Shown here: one piece after another, positions 36,413 to 46,128 of the stretch
Position numbering within the stretch: position 1 is the stretch's first letter
Layout: the number at the start of each line of letters is the position of its first letter
Translations under genes and position numbers: made by a program
Assembly (NCBI RefSeq): GCF_001426195.1
Contig: NZ_LMRS01000012.1
Coordinates: 62,001-126,000, forward strand
Direction: 5' to 3'
DNA: 64,000 bases
DNA from: Sphingomonas sp. Leaf339
GTDB taxonomy: Bacteria > Pseudomonadota > Alphaproteobacteria > Sphingomonadales > Sphingomonadaceae
The notes under the pieces: generated by a model
Seen by the model: only the letters and a program-made list of their open reading frames with translations
Databases searched by the model: none
Told to the model about the DNA's origin: nothing

Positions 36413-36913
36413 ATGCGCTTTTCGTCCGTCGCCCTCGCCGCTGCGCTGGCGACCGTCAGCATCACCACGTCGCTACAGGGTCAGCGACCGGATGATCAGA
36501 TCGACGCCCGCTCGCTGCAATTGCTGACGCAAGGTCGTGCGATGAAGGCGGCGGGTAATCTCGATGGTGCGACGGATACGCTGGAGACGGCGGTCGCGGT
36601 GGATCCGCGCAACCGGGGCGCGTTCATCGTGCTGGCTGAGGTAGCGGGTCAGCGCGGCCTGCCGGGCAAGGCGATCCGGCTGTACCGCGAGGCGCTGTTG
36701 CTGGAACCCAACGATCGGGTGGCGTTGAAGGGGCAAGGCGAGGCGCTGGTGGCCAAGGGCGCGATTTCACGGGCCAAGGACAACCTCGCCAAGCTACGGA
36801 CCCTTTGTAAGGGTGCCTGTCCGGAAGCGACAACGCTGGCGGCGGCGATCGCCAAGGGACCGCCGGTGACGACGGCGCAGGCGGATGCCAAGCCGGTGGC
36901 TGCCAAACAGTGA
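36413..36913 (+). CDS. exported tetratricopeptide-repeat protein
   Basis: Protein of 166 aa with a predicted signal peptide (MRFSSVALAAALATVSITTS) and two or three TPR-like helical hairpins: GRAMKAAGNLDGATDTLETAVAVDP near 40-65, FIVLAEVAGQRGLPGKAIRLYREALLLEP near 70-98, and a third. A cysteine pair CKGAC near 136-140 could form a disulfide in the periplasm. TPR proteins act as scaffolds; no partner can be named. The ATG at 36413 is preferred because GGAG lies 6 nt upstream and it gives a clean signal peptide; an ATG at 36401 and a GTG at 36374 are alternatives. Confidence 0.82.
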   Translation: MRFSSVALAAALATVSITTSLQGQRPDDQIDARSLQLLTQGRAMKAAGNLDGATDTLETAVAVDPRNRGAFIVLAEVAGQRGLPGKAIRLYREALLLEPNDRVALKGQGEALVAKGAISRAKDNLAKLRTLCKGACPEATTLAAAIAKGPPVTTAQADAKPVAAKQ

Positions 36914-36924
36914 CCGTCGCTTCC

Positions 36925-36948
36925 CTTCCTCTCCCTTGCGAGAGGAAG
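36925..36948. terminator. hairpin between convergent TPR gene and rsmA
   Basis: A perfect 9-bp stem (CTTCCTCTC / GAGAGGAAG) with a 6-nt loop fills the 38-nt gap between the two convergent stops. No clear U-tract, so it is probably a weak bidirectional terminator. Confidence 0.55.
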
Positions 36949-36951
36949 TGG

Positions 36952-37770
36952 TTATGAAAGCGCTCTGGCCAGCGTAACGAATTCCTCTACCGATACGGTC
37001 TCGGCACGGCGGGTGGGGTCGATACCTAGTTTCTCCATTGCCTCGGCAGCACCCGGCACCCCCTTCACACTCTGACGCAGCATCTTGCGACGCTGGCCGA
37101 AGGCGGCGGCGGTCAGGCGTTCCAGCACCTTGAATGTCACGCCGGCGGGCGGCTCGGTGGGGACGAGGTGGACGACCGCCGACATCACCTTGGGCGGCGG
37201 CGTGAAGGCGGAGCGGTGGACGGGCATCGCGATGCGCGCGGTGCTACGCCATTGCGACAGCACCGCGAGCCGGCCATAGGCATCGTCGTCCGCCGATGCC
37301 ACGATCCGGTCGGCGACCTCACGCTGGAACATCAGCGTGCAGGATTGCCACCATGGTTGCCAGTCGGCCGACAGCCATCCGACCAGCAGGGCGGTGCCGA
37401 TATTGTAGGGCAGGTTCGAGACGATATGTGGCTTGCCGGTAAACAGCGATGGCGCATCGATCGCCAGCGCATCGTCCTCGATCACGCGCAATTGTCCGGG
37501 ATAGGCATCGTCCAGTTCGGCGAGCGCCGGGATACAGCGACGATCACGCTCGATCGCGGTGACGCGCGCGCCCGCCGCCAACAGCGCACGGGTAAGGCCA
37601 CCGGGACCCGGGCCGACCTCCAGCACCTCGGCACCGTCCAGCTTGCCGGGAACGGCCGCGATGCGGGCGAGAAGTTGGCCATCGAACAGGAAATTCTGGC
37701 CGAGCGCCTTGGACGCCGACAGTCCGTGGCGGGCGATCACGTCCCGCAAGGGGGGCAGCGATGCGGTCAC
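36952..37770 (-). CDS. rsmA: 16S rRNA (adenine-1518/1519) dimethyltransferase RsmA (KsgA)
   Basis: SAM-dependent enzyme of 272 aa that dimethylates two adjacent adenosines in the 16S helix-45 loop. Family blocks are [12 protein letters not shown] near residues 22-33, [17 protein letters not shown] near 50-66 and [18 protein letters not shown] near 116-133 (the NLPY catalytic motif). Length is normal. It overlaps the pdxA end by 4 nt and is the last gene of lptD-surA-pdxA-rsmA, an order conserved in many proteobacteria. Confidence 0.96.
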   Translation of the reverse strand: MTASLPPLRDVIARHGLSASKALGQNFLFDGQLLARIAAVPGKLDGAEVLEVGPGPGGLTRALLAAGARVTAIERDRRCIPALAELDDAYPGQLRVIEDDALAIDAPSLFTGKPHIVSNLPYNIGTALLVGWLSADWQPWWQSCTLMFQREVADRIVASADDDAYGRLAVLSQWRSTARIAMPVHRSAFTPPPKVMSAVVHLVPTEPPAGVTFKVLERLTAAAFGQRRKMLRQSVKGVPGAAEAMEKLGIDPTRRAETVSVEEFVTLARALS

Positions 37771-38786
37771 GCCGCGATGGCGGCGGCGGTTGCGGCGCGG
37801 CGGGCGGCGGCCTCTCCGGCCATCGTGATCGCGGCGATCATCGCCCCCGGCTCGGCGTGGTCCTGACCGGCGATCGCGAACGCGGTGCCATGATCGGGCG
37901 ACGTGCGGACGATCGGCAGGCCCAGCGTGATGTTGACACCGTCATCGAAGAACAGCGTCTTGAGCGGAACCAGCGCCTGATCGTGATAAGGGCACAGCGC
38001 CACGTCGTACCGTGCACGAGCGCGGGGATGGAACAGCGTGTCGGCGGCGTGCGGACCGGTGATATCCATGCCCTCGGCCTGTAATATGGCGATGGCCGGT
38101 TCCATCACGTCGATCTCCTCACGCCCGATCGCGCCGCTTTCGCCGGCATGGGGGTTGAGGCCGGCCATGACGAGCCGGGGCTGGTCGATCCCGAAATTGC
38201 GTTGCAGGCCGCGTGCGGTCGCCCGCGCCTTGTGCAGGACGAGGTCGATCGTAAGCAACTCGGAAACAGCGGACAGCGGCACATGCGTCGTCATCGGCAC
38301 GACGCGCAGGCCGGGACCGGCGAGCATCATCACGGCGTTATCGCCCGAAACGCCGCAACGCTCGGCGACGAATTCGGTCTGGCCGGGATGGGTAAAGCCG
38401 ATCGCATAAAGCTGCGATTTCGATACCGGCCCGGTGACGAGCGCACTCGCCGCCCCCGACCGGACGAGCCCCAGCGCCAGTTCGATCGACCGCAGCGCGC
38501 AGCGCGCACCCTCAAGATCGGGCACGCCCGGCACGATCTCACCGGCGTCCTCGACCGTCATCACCGGTAGCGCGTCGGCGAACGCACCGACCGCCGCGCG
38601 AGGATCGGTGATCGCGGCGATCGGGCCGTTCCAGACCCGCATCACCGACCGCGCATCGCCCACCGCAAAGAACGGCGGCAGGCCACGCTCGATGCGGGCG
38701 TCCCAGGCCTTGGCGACGATCTCCGGCCCGATGCCGGCGGGATCGCCGAGTGAGATCGCCAGCGGCTGCGTCGTCACGGCCGCCAT
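37767..38786 (-). CDS. pdxA: 4-hydroxythreonine-4-phosphate dehydrogenase
   Basis: NAD-dependent oxidoreductase of 339 aa in the DXP-dependent pyridoxal phosphate pathway. Diagnostic blocks are [18 protein letters not shown] near residues 10-27, TGPVSKSQL, the metal-ligand block [13 protein letters not shown], and [19 protein letters not shown]. The C-terminus has [21 protein letters not shown]. The ATG at 38786 starts 4 nt after the surA stop; an in-frame ATG at 38816 inside surA would add 10 residues and is less likely. It overlaps rsmA by 4 nt, so surA-pdxA-rsmA are coupled. Confidence 0.95.
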   Translation of the reverse strand: MAAVTTQPLAISLGDPAGIGPEIVAKAWDARIERGLPPFFAVGDARSVMRVWNGPIAAITDPRAAVGAFADALPVMTVEDAGEIVPGVPDLEGARCALRSIELALGLVRSGAASALVTGPVSKSQLYAIGFTHPGQTEFVAERCGVSGDNAVMMLAGPGLRVVPMTTHVPLSAVSELLTIDLVLHKARATARGLQRNFGIDQPRLVMAGLNPHAGESGAIGREEIDVMEPAIAILQAEGMDITGPHAADTLFHPRARARYDVALCPYHDQALVPLKTLFFDDGVNITLGLPIVRTSPDHGTAFAIAGQDHAEPGAMIAAITMAGEAAARRAATAAAIAA

Positions 38787-38790
38787 CCCG

Positions 38791-40164
38791 TCAACGATAT
38801 TCCACCACCGCGTCACGGCGGAGATCGCGCAGCTTCTGCTGGGCGCGCAGATTGACGCGCTGCTGCTGCAACTGGTTCTCGACCTGATCGGTGGAGGGTA
38901 ACTGCCCGGTCTTCGGATCGTCGCGACCGCACAGCACCAGGGCGCGGACGCCCTGTTCGGCCGAACCGAACGGCGGCGTCGACTGGCCGATCTGAAGCTG
39001 CAGCATGATGTCGGCCAACTGCGGCGGCAGATCGCGGATGCGGACCGTGTCGTTGTCGACTACTTCGGCGTTCACCGTCGCGGCGATCTTTTCGACCGTG
39101 CCGCAACCCTGGATCTGCTGGATCGCCTTGCCGAACGCGGCGGCGCGGGTGCTGGCCTCGGCCTGCGTCGTCTTAGCGGGGAAACGGAGCGTCAGCTGCT
39201 TCAGGTTCAACTTGGCGTCGCGCGGATCGGCGGTCAGTACTTGGCGCTTGTCGGTCAGGTAGATGATCGAATAGCCGCCTGGGATCTCGATCGGCCCCGC
39301 GACCTGACCGACCTGCATCTGCTGGGCGGCGGTGGCGAGCTCTGCCGGCAACTGCGCGCCGCGCACCCAGCCCAGATCACCCTCGACGCCGCGCGTCGAT
39401 GCTTCCGAATATTGCCGGGCGAAGAAACCGAACGGTTGCTGCGCCTTCTGGATTTCGGTGATCAACTGACGCGCCTTGGCCGCGACCTGATCCTTGGTCG
39501 CGTCGTTGGCCGACAGATAGATTTCGCGGAGGTTGAACTCCTCGGTCCCCTTCGACGCTTCCAGCCGGTCGATGATCGCCTTCACCTCGGCATCGCCGAT
39601 GTTGACGAACGGCTCGACCTTCTTGCGCAGGTAACGCTGCCATGCCAATTCGCCCTCGATCTGCCGCTTCAGCGACCGCTCCGACGAGCCGGATTCGCGC
39701 AGGTACGCGGTCATCTGTTGCGGCGTGCGATTAAAGTTCTTGGCGACCCGGTCGTAGCTTTGCGTCAGCTCGGCGGGTGTGATGGTGACGTCGGCGGTCT
39801 TCGCTTCCTGAATCTGCAGCGTTTCGTCGATTAACTGGCGCAGCACCTGCAGCTTCAACCGGTCGCGATCCTCGGCGCTCAACTGTTGGTTGTTCGCCGC
39901 CAGCACCAACCCGACGCGCTGGTCGAGATCGGTGCCGGTGATGACCGTATCGTTGACGATCGCAGTCGGCTTGCGGACATTGGGGTCGAGCTTGCCGAAA
40001 AGCTGGAAATTGGTCGGCAGGTCCAGGCCCGCGGCGGAATTGGGCGTGGCGCCCTGTTCCTGGGCCACGGCGCCACCGGCGATGGCGGCCAGCGCGGCTA
40101 CACCCAGCAATCGGCCGATACCGGCCCGTCGACGATCATGCTTCACGTACGTACCAATCCCCAT
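38791..40164 (-). CDS. surA: SurA-type periplasmic peptidyl-prolyl isomerase chaperone
   Basis: Periplasmic chaperone of 457 aa for outer-membrane proteins, including its neighbour LptD. An N-terminal signal anchor lies near residues 18-36 (LLGVAALAAIAGGAVAQEQ). The SurA N-terminal helical domain covers about 60-175 (VNDTVITGTDLDQRVGLVL and so on). A parvulin-like domain follows (FNLREIYLSAND and YSEASTRGVEGDLGWVRGAQL), and a second, weaker PPIase-like region lies before the C-terminal helix. It sits 65 nt after the lptD stop on the same strand and couples to pdxA, as in E. coli. Confidence 0.92.
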   Translation of the reverse strand: MGIGTYVKHDRRRAGIGRLLGVAALAAIAGGAVAQEQGATPNSAAGLDLPTNFQLFGKLDPNVRKPTAIVNDTVITGTDLDQRVGLVLAANNQQLSAEDRDRLKLQVLRQLIDETLQIQEAKTADVTITPAELTQSYDRVAKNFNRTPQQMTAYLRESGSSERSLKRQIEGELAWQRYLRKKVEPFVNIGDAEVKAIIDRLEASKGTEEFNLREIYLSANDATKDQVAAKARQLITEIQKAQQPFGFFARQYSEASTRGVEGDLGWVRGAQLPAELATAAQQMQVGQVAGPIEIPGGYSIIYLTDKRQVLTADPRDAKLNLKQLTLRFPAKTTQAEASTRAAAFGKAIQQIQGCGTVEKIAATVNAEVVDNDTVRIRDLPPQLADIMLQLQIGQSTPPFGSAEQGVRALVLCGRDDPKTGQLPSTDQVENQLQQQRVNLRAQQKLRDLRRDAVVEYR

Positions 40165-40229
40165 CCGCCGTTTCGGCCTGCCGCCGTCTGCAAAACGACG
40201 CGACTATCCCCACGATGCTGAACAGGCGC

Positions 40230-42527
40230 TTAGCGACCGAGGTTGGTAAAGGCCAGCGTCAGCGAGAAGTTGTTCCCCTTCCGCGCATCACCGATTTGGC
40301 GATAGTCGCGCCGCCACGTCAGGCCGAGCCGCAGGCAGTCGTCCTCATACTGCACGCCCAGACGGTGGCGGATCGGATCGAAGCCGTCCGCCAGCGATAG
40401 CGGGTCCTCGTCGCGATTGGTCAGATCGACGATCGCCGAGCCGAACACCGACCAGAACCGCGCAAACTGCACGCGGCCGGCGACCCGCGCCTCTTCACGA
40501 TCACGCAGATCCTCGACTGTCACGATGTTGCGATCCAGCTTCAGATAGCCGATCAGCGCGTAGGTGCCACGCGATCCGATCGTCGCGTCGATCTCGTTCC
40601 GGCGGATCTTGAACCCGTCCTTATCAAGCCGATACCGGTGGATCACCGAGACAAAATCGTGGAAGCGCAGTTCTGTACGCCCGACATAATCGGACCAGCG
40701 ATCCGACAGGCCGGTGCCGTCTGGCAGGATGGTTGGCCGCACCGATAGGCGGTAACTCTGGCCGACCACGGTATCCAGCGTGAAGCCGGGCAGGTCGAGC
40801 GCCCATTCCGCGCCGTATGTCGCCCGCGTCGAATCCTCAAACCGATCATATCCGGGAAACCGGTTGAGCGCGAATAGGTTAGCATCGTCCAGATCGACGG
40901 CGCGCGAATCCTCGTTGGGGATCGAGAAGTTCTTGATGCGCGGCGCGGCGACGATCTGGAAGCGGGGGGTCAACCGCTGCGTCCCGGCGCCGAAACTGCC
41001 GATCAACGGCCACCGCACGTCGAGCGAGACCGCACCGATCGCCCGCGTCTGGAACCCTTCCTCGCCGCGATAACTGGCGACGGCGGTGCTGAGCGTGTCA
41101 TTGGCGTTATAGGCGTCGCCGCGCGCAAAGGCCGTCAGCGTCAGTTCCTGCCCCCAGCTCGTCAGCCGGCGCAGATCCCAGCGTAGGCTGGCAAACGCCC
41201 GCTGCGTATCCTGTCCCTCGGTGCGAGTTAGGGCGAGGCTGTTGACCTGCATCTCGACCCGCCCGCCCAGCAGGCCATCGGCGAACCGGCGGCGATAATC
41301 GATCTCGGGCAGGGCGATCGGCTGCAAGCCCTGCCGATCGTTGACCCGCAACGTCTGCACCGCCCAGCCGGTCAGCGCGAAATAGCTGTTCGCATCGATC
41401 CGCTGGATCGTCGCCGTGTTGCGCAGCCGATCGTCGCGCGAGATGTTGTAGCGGCGCAGGAACGTGCGGTCGGTGGTCAGACGCAGCGATCCGCTGGCGC
41501 TCCATTCCGGCGAGAACTGGTAGCGCGTCGTGCCATCCAGATACCCGCGTAGCGCCTGGCTGGTGTCGGTCGGGTCGACGGTGTTCAGATCGTCGCTGCG
41601 CCGGCTTTCCGTCAGATAGCCGCGCAGTCGGAGCGCGCCGTTGCTGGTCAACTGCGAATATTCCACATCCGCCATCGGTAGGACGCTGGTGTAGATATGC
41701 GGCGTAACGGTCAGCCCGCGATTGGACGCCAGTGCGAAATAATAGGGTAGCGAGAATTCCAGGCCGTTGACCCGGCTGTACTGCGCATTCGGGCTGAGCA
41801 GGCCGCTGTCGTTGCCGCCACCGACCGGATGCGAGAATCGCGGCAGGGGCACGGTCGGCAGGCCGAACAGGTTGATCCGCGCCCCGTCATAATAAACGCG
41901 CTTGCGCTCGGGGCGATACGTCACGCGCACCGCCGTGATCTTCCACGTCGGTTCCTTCGGACAGTTGGCGGCGTTGGTCACGGCGCACGGCGTATAGGCG
42001 GCCGACACCAGCCGGACGGTGCCATCCGTTTCGCGCGTGCCCTTCGCCGCGGCCAGCCGTCCGCCCTGTTCCAACACGACCAGCATGTTGTCGACCACGC
42101 CGTCCTTCAGCGAATCGGTCAGGTCGATGCGGTCGCCATAGGCGATGTCACCTTGCGGATTGGCGATGGCGATGTCGCCCGTCGCCACGACCTTGCCGGT
42201 CTTGCGTCTCCACACGACCTTGTCGGCGCGCAGCCGCTCACCCTGGCGAAGCATGCGGACATCGCCGGTCGCGGTGACGATGTCGGCGTCGTAATCATAT
42301 TCCAGCGTCGTCGCGCTGAATTGCACCTGATCGTCGGTGAGCGGTGGCGTGGCCACGGGCGGCGCGACCGGCGCAGCCGGTGCCACCGGCCGGTCCTGCA
42401 GATCCTGCGCGGCGGCGATCGCCGGCGTCGCCAGGATCAGGGCGAACGCCGTCGCCAATACGGGTGCCAGCATGGGCGCCGGCACGGGGGTGGGGGCACA
42501 GCCGGTCGGCAGGCTGAAACGCGACAC
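40230..42527 (-). CDS. lptD: LPS-assembly protein LptD
   Basis: Outer-membrane translocon of 765 aa that, with LptE, inserts lipopolysaccharide. In sphingomonads the glycolipid may be a glycosphingolipid as well or instead. The N-terminus has a signal-like segment (VLATAFALILATPAIAAAQ near 22-40), a Pro/Ala linker and an OstA-like beta-jellyroll with FSATTLEYDYDADIVTATGDV. The long C-terminal beta-barrel starts near residue 210 and ends in an aromatic/Arg terminus (FSLTLAFTNLGR). The start is GTG at 42527 with AAGGGG about 10 nt upstream. It is first of the lptD-surA-pdxA-rsmA operon; the divergent pepA promoter shares the 160-bp spacer. Confidence 0.93.
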   Translation of the reverse strand: MSRFSLPTGCAPTPVPAPMLAPVLATAFALILATPAIAAAQDLQDRPVAPAAPVAPPVATPPLTDDQVQFSATTLEYDYDADIVTATGDVRMLRQGERLRADKVVWRRKTGKVVATGDIAIANPQGDIAYGDRIDLTDSLKDGVVDNMLVVLEQGGRLAAAKGTRETDGTVRLVSAAYTPCAVTNAANCPKEPTWKITAVRVTYRPERKRVYYDGARINLFGLPTVPLPRFSHPVGGGNDSGLLSPNAQYSRVNGLEFSLPYYFALASNRGLTVTPHIYTSVLPMADVEYSQLTSNGALRLRGYLTESRRSDDLNTVDPTDTSQALRGYLDGTTRYQFSPEWSASGSLRLTTDRTFLRRYNISRDDRLRNTATIQRIDANSYFALTGWAVQTLRVNDRQGLQPIALPEIDYRRRFADGLLGGRVEMQVNSLALTRTEGQDTQRAFASLRWDLRRLTSWGQELTLTAFARGDAYNANDTLSTAVASYRGEEGFQTRAIGAVSLDVRWPLIGSFGAGTQRLTPRFQIVAAPRIKNFSIPNEDSRAVDLDDANLFALNRFPGYDRFEDSTRATYGAEWALDLPGFTLDTVVGQSYRLSVRPTILPDGTGLSDRWSDYVGRTELRFHDFVSVIHRYRLDKDGFKIRRNEIDATIGSRGTYALIGYLKLDRNIVTVEDLRDREEARVAGRVQFARFWSVFGSAIVDLTNRDEDPLSLADGFDPIRHRLGVQYEDDCLRLGLTWRRDYRQIGDARKGNNFSLTLAFTNLGR

Positions 42528-42687
42528 TGGTACTGGACCCCTTCGGTCGATGCGGCCGCCCTGATACGGTCGCTTGTTACGATGCGCCTATCGCATCGCC
42601 GGCCCCGCGCCGCAATGCAAGCGGGCGGTTGCGCTTGTTAAGGGCGCGCCGAACCCTAGATGGGACGAAGTGACAAAGAGGGACTTC

Positions 42688-44157
42688 ATGCAGATCCACT
42701 TCATTCCCGCCATCGCCCCCGACGCGCCGTTCGTCGCCTTTCCCGTCGGCAAGGACGGCCTGGCACGTGTCGAATGGACGCGGATCGGCGCTGGGGTGGA
42801 ACCGATCGCCCGCGCCGCCGCGACTGCCGCCCGATTCTCTGGCGAGGCCGGTTCGGTCGTCGAACTGTTCGTACCCGGCGACGCGGTTAAGCGCGTGCTG
42901 CTGGTCGGCGTCGGCACGGGCGCCGATAGTGATTGGACGAAGGCGGGCGGCGCGATCGTCGCGCGGTTGCTGACGTCGGGCACAACGGAACTCGCCGTCG
43001 ATCTGACCGGCAGCGGTGCGACACCCACTGCCGCCGCCCGGCTCGCCGCCGCTGCCGCGCAACGGGCATGGCGGCATGACGTGTACCGGACCAAGCTGGC
43101 CGACACCGCCAAGCCGACGCTGACCACCATCACGATCGCGGGCGCACCGGATGGCACGGACGAGGCGTGGCGGACGCAGGATGCGATCACCCAGGGGCTG
43201 GCGCTCACCCGCACCCTCGTCGCCGAGCCGGCCAACATCATCTACCCGGAAACCTTCGTCGAGCGCGTGCGCGCCGAGGTCGAGGGACTGGGCTTGGAGA
43301 TAACGACCCTCGACGAGGACGAAATGCGCGCGCTTGGCATGGGTTCGCTGCTCGCCGTCAGTCTTGGGTCGGTTCGCGAGGCCCGCGTACTGGCATTGCG
43401 CTGGCAGGGTGCGGGCGAGGGTGATCCTGATCTGGCGCTGGTCGGCAAGGGCGTGACGTTCGACACCGGCGGCATTTCGATCAAGCCGGCCGCCGGCATG
43501 GAAGATATGAAGTGGGACATGGGCGGTGCGGGCGCCGTCGTTGGCGCGATGAAGGCGCTGGCGGGGCGCAAGGCGAAGGCGAATGTCGTCGGCGTCTGCG
43601 GGCTGGTCGAAAACATGCCAGACGGCGCGGCTACGCGGCCGGGTGACGTCGTGACGTCGATGTCCGGCCAGACGATTGAGGTGCTGAACACCGATGCCGA
43701 GGGTCGGCTGGTGCTGGCCGATACGATCACCTGGACGCAGAAGACGTTCCGGCCGAAGACCATCGTCGATCTCGCCACGCTGACCGGTGCGATGATCGTG
43801 GCACTGGGCAACGAACATGGCGGTCTGTTCTCGAATGACGATACGTTGGCCGATCAGTTGGTGGCGGCGGGGCTGGCGACCGACGACAAGCTATGGCGCT
43901 TCCCGCTGTCGGCCACCTACGACAAGATGATCGACAGCCCGATCGCCGACATGAAGAACGTCGGCCCCCGCGGCGCTGGATCAATCACCGCCGCACAGTT
44001 CATTCAGCGCTTCGTCGATGATGGCGTGAAATGGGCGCATCTCGATATCGCCGGCATGGTATGGTCCGACAAGGCGGGTCCGACTTGGGACAAGGGCGCG
44101 ACCGGCTACGGCGTGAAGCTACTCGACCGCTTCGTTGCGGATAACTTCGAGAAGTAA
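42688..44157 (+). CDS. pepA: leucyl aminopeptidase (M17)
   Basis: Cytoplasmic dimetal aminopeptidase of 489 aa. The catalytic domain has GKGVTFDTGGISIKPAAGMEDM near residues 252-273 (Lys and Asp metal ligands) and the M17 signature NTDAEGRLVLADT near 334-346. The N-terminal macro-like domain (MQIHFIPAIAPDAPFVAF) is variable. The ATG at 42688 has AGAGGGA 7-8 nt upstream; the frame extends to 42574 without homology support. In E. coli PepA also binds DNA at xer sites; nothing here shows that. A GGTCC/GGACC inverted repeat around 44164-44190 may terminate it, but is weak. Confidence 0.95.
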   Translation: MQIHFIPAIAPDAPFVAFPVGKDGLARVEWTRIGAGVEPIARAAATAARFSGEAGSVVELFVPGDAVKRVLLVGVGTGADSDWTKAGGAIVARLLTSGTTELAVDLTGSGATPTAAARLAAAAAQRAWRHDVYRTKLADTAKPTLTTITIAGAPDGTDEAWRTQDAITQGLALTRTLVAEPANIIYPETFVERVRAEVEGLGLEITTLDEDEMRALGMGSLLAVSLGSVREARVLALRWQGAGEGDPDLALVGKGVTFDTGGISIKPAAGMEDMKWDMGGAGAVVGAMKALAGRKAKANVVGVCGLVENMPDGAATRPGDVVTSMSGQTIEVLNTDAEGRLVLADTITWTQKTFRPKTIVDLATLTGAMIVALGNEHGGLFSNDDTLADQLVAAGLATDDKLWRFPLSATYDKMIDSPIADMKNVGPRGAGSITAAQFIQRFVDDGVKWAHLDIAGMVWSDKAGPTWDKGATGYGVKLLDRFVADNFEK

Positions 44158-44354
44158 ATTCTCGGTCCCGTGGCTTAGGCCTCGGACCAGTTCGGATCGC
44201 GGCGCGGCTACAGGGTAATTCAGTCGCCCGCCGGTCGCGATCCGATCACCGGTGATCTGGGCTAATCTCTTAGCGCCTGTTTTTATAGAGCACTGCAGCC
44301 GATAGCTTCGCACGGATCTGGGAAACGAGCCGCTTAATGTTCAAACCGTTGCCG

Positions 44355-45398
44355 TCAGCCACTTCCTTGCGACTCCTGAAATAAAACGGCGGCATCGGGT
44401 GCCGACCCGGTGGCGAATCGACCCGTGACCTTCCATGTTCGGATGTCCACGATCGCCACGTGATCGTTCTCCAGCGAGGCGTACAGGGTGTCGCCGATCA
44501 GATTGAGGCCCGGCGCTCCGACGCCAAGAGGCAGGCGAGCCTCCTCGGCCAAGGTTATCGGATCGAGCAGGGACAGACTTTTGTCGGCCGTGTTCGAGAC
44601 GATCAGCTTGCCATCCGACTGCGTCACGACCCGAACCGCCTCGCCGCGCATCGCGCGTCGTGTCCGTTCCGCAAGCGTCGTCGAATCCAGCGCGTGAATC
44701 GTGCCACTGGGACGATCGATGACGTACAATGTTTGCTCGTCGCGGCTTAGCGTCATGGCTTCCGGCGCTGCTCCGATATGTCGGCGCAGGGGGGCAACGG
44801 CCATGTCGTCGGGATCGACCGCGATGACCCCGCCACTCAGCGTGTCGGCGATATAGGCCCGCGTGCCATCGCGCCGAATGACCAAGTAATGGCTGCGCGC
44901 GCCACCGACCGGGATCAGGCGTGACGGTGTTCGGTCCGCCACGGGATTATCGAAGCGCGCCAGGATGCTGTCCTGTTCCGACAGCACATAAAGGCGGCCC
45001 TTGCTGTCCGTCCTCACGGCATGTAGCCGCCCCAGTGGCGAAAGATCGATCGTTCCGGCCAGTTCTCGACCAACGAGATCGATAATCCACACCTGGCTGC
45101 CGCCAGCGCCGGGGGCCTTCCAGCTTTCCACTCCATAATGCCCCACGAAGGCGAACCGCCCCGTCAGGTCGAGTGCGATCTCGTGCGGTTGTGTTCCCAA
45201 TGCTACCCTTCCGAGCTGCGTACCCGTCGGGACCGCATAGAAGGCGACGCCGCCGGCGCCCTTCTCGACCAGTGCCAGCGTGCGAGCCTCGGCCGCCGCC
45301 GGCACCGTCCGCGCCATCGCGCGGGCGGCGACCACCGTTGCCGCGATGGCGCTACCTGCAAGAATCCATAGTCCCTGGCGACGATCGATCGGCGGCAT
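44355..45398 (-). CDS. YncE/cytochrome D1-like beta-propeller protein
   Basis: Probably exported protein of 347 aa made of seven-bladed propeller repeats. The N-terminus MPPIDRRQGLWILAGSAIAATVVAARAMA has two arginines before a hydrophobic helix, resembling a signal anchor. Blades recur with DLTGRFAFVGHYG, DSKGRLYVLSEQD, RDGTRAYIADT, SRDEQTLYVID and SDGKLIVSNTADKS. YncE-like proteins bind peptides, DNA or metals in the periplasm; the role here is unknown. The ATG at 45398 is chosen because AAGGGAA lies 5-6 nt upstream; the frame runs on to 45470. It starts 102 nt after the methyltransferase stop on the same strand. Confidence 0.8.
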   Translation of the reverse strand: MPPIDRRQGLWILAGSAIAATVVAARAMARTVPAAAEARTLALVEKGAGGVAFYAVPTGTQLGRVALGTQPHEIALDLTGRFAFVGHYGVESWKAPGAGGSQVWIIDLVGRELAGTIDLSPLGRLHAVRTDSKGRLYVLSEQDSILARFDNPVADRTPSRLIPVGGARSHYLVIRRDGTRAYIADTLSGGVIAVDPDDMAVAPLRRHIGAAPEAMTLSRDEQTLYVIDRPSGTIHALDSTTLAERTRRAMRGEAVRVVTQSDGKLIVSNTADKSLSLLDPITLAEEARLPLGVGAPGLNLIGDTLYASLENDHVAIVDIRTWKVTGRFATGSAPDAAVLFQESQGSG

Positions 45399-45500
45399 GT
45401 CGTTTCCCTTTATGCCTACAAGAAGCGAATAGGCGCGCGGTTCCGGGTCAGCGGACCCATTGTCCAGCATGGACGTTCAGTCGTGCCGCTCGCGGCCCGA

Positions 45501-46127
45501 TCAAGCGCGACCGATCACCAGCGTCAGCGGGTCGCTCCTACGTCCATCCACCAGTGTCTCAATCGTAATTGCTTTAAACCCTGCGCGGGTGAGATAGAGG
45601 TCGATCAGCGCGGCGTGCCCGGCAGCGTCAAGTGCACGCCAGATCGCCACCGCCTTGGTCGGGAAGCACCGATTGGAGAAGCTGACGATGAAGGGGGCGT
45701 CCGGGCGCAGCACGCGGCGGACGTCGGCGAAGACGTCGATGGGGTGTTGCAGATACTGGACGCCCACGCAGCAAAGCGCCGCATCGAACGCGCCGTGGTC
45801 CAGCGGCAGCATTGGATTGCGGTTAAGGTCCTGGACGAACCAGCGATCCGCCTGGCGATTGGCGGCAAGCTCTCGCGCGTTCATGCCGTGGCAGACGACG
45901 TCACCATAGGTGACGTCGGCGGGCAGGTGACTCACCCAACTCGACATGATGTCGAGGATGCACGCGCCGGGCGGCAGGAGGTCGCGGTATCGGGCAGACA
46001 GCGCAGCGACGGCTGCCTCGTCGATGTGCGTGACGAGGCGGGGCGGGGCATAGAAGGCGAGGTCGTCGCCCTCGTCCTGTCGTGTGAAGGCGCCAGCGGG
46101 CAGTTCGGGCAGGGTGTCTTGGCTCAC
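45501..46127 (-). CDS. class I SAM-dependent methyltransferase
   Basis: Protein of 208 aa with a Rossmann methyltransferase fold. Motif I is degenerate (ACILDIMSSWVSHLP near 53-67), motif II is VTYGDVVCHGMNAREL, motif IV is FDAALCCVGVQYLQHP near 113-128 and the late motif is VLRPDAPFIVSFSNRCF. The YLxxP and FSNRCFPTKA blocks occur in proteins annotated only as methyltransferase; the substrate is unknown. The start is GTG at 46127, one base after the stop of the lipocalin-like gene, with GAGG overlapping that gene. It therefore belongs to the ABC transporter operon and may modify the transported molecule. Confidence 0.82.
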   Translation of the reverse strand: MSQDTLPELPAGAFTRQDEGDDLAFYAPPRLVTHIDEAAVAALSARYRDLLPPGACILDIMSSWVSHLPADVTYGDVVCHGMNARELAANRQADRWFVQDLNRNPMLPLDHGAFDAALCCVGVQYLQHPIDVFADVRRVLRPDAPFIVSFSNRCFPTKAVAIWRALDAAGHAALIDLYLTRAGFKAITIETLVDGRRSDPLTLVIGRA

Positions 46128-46128
46128 G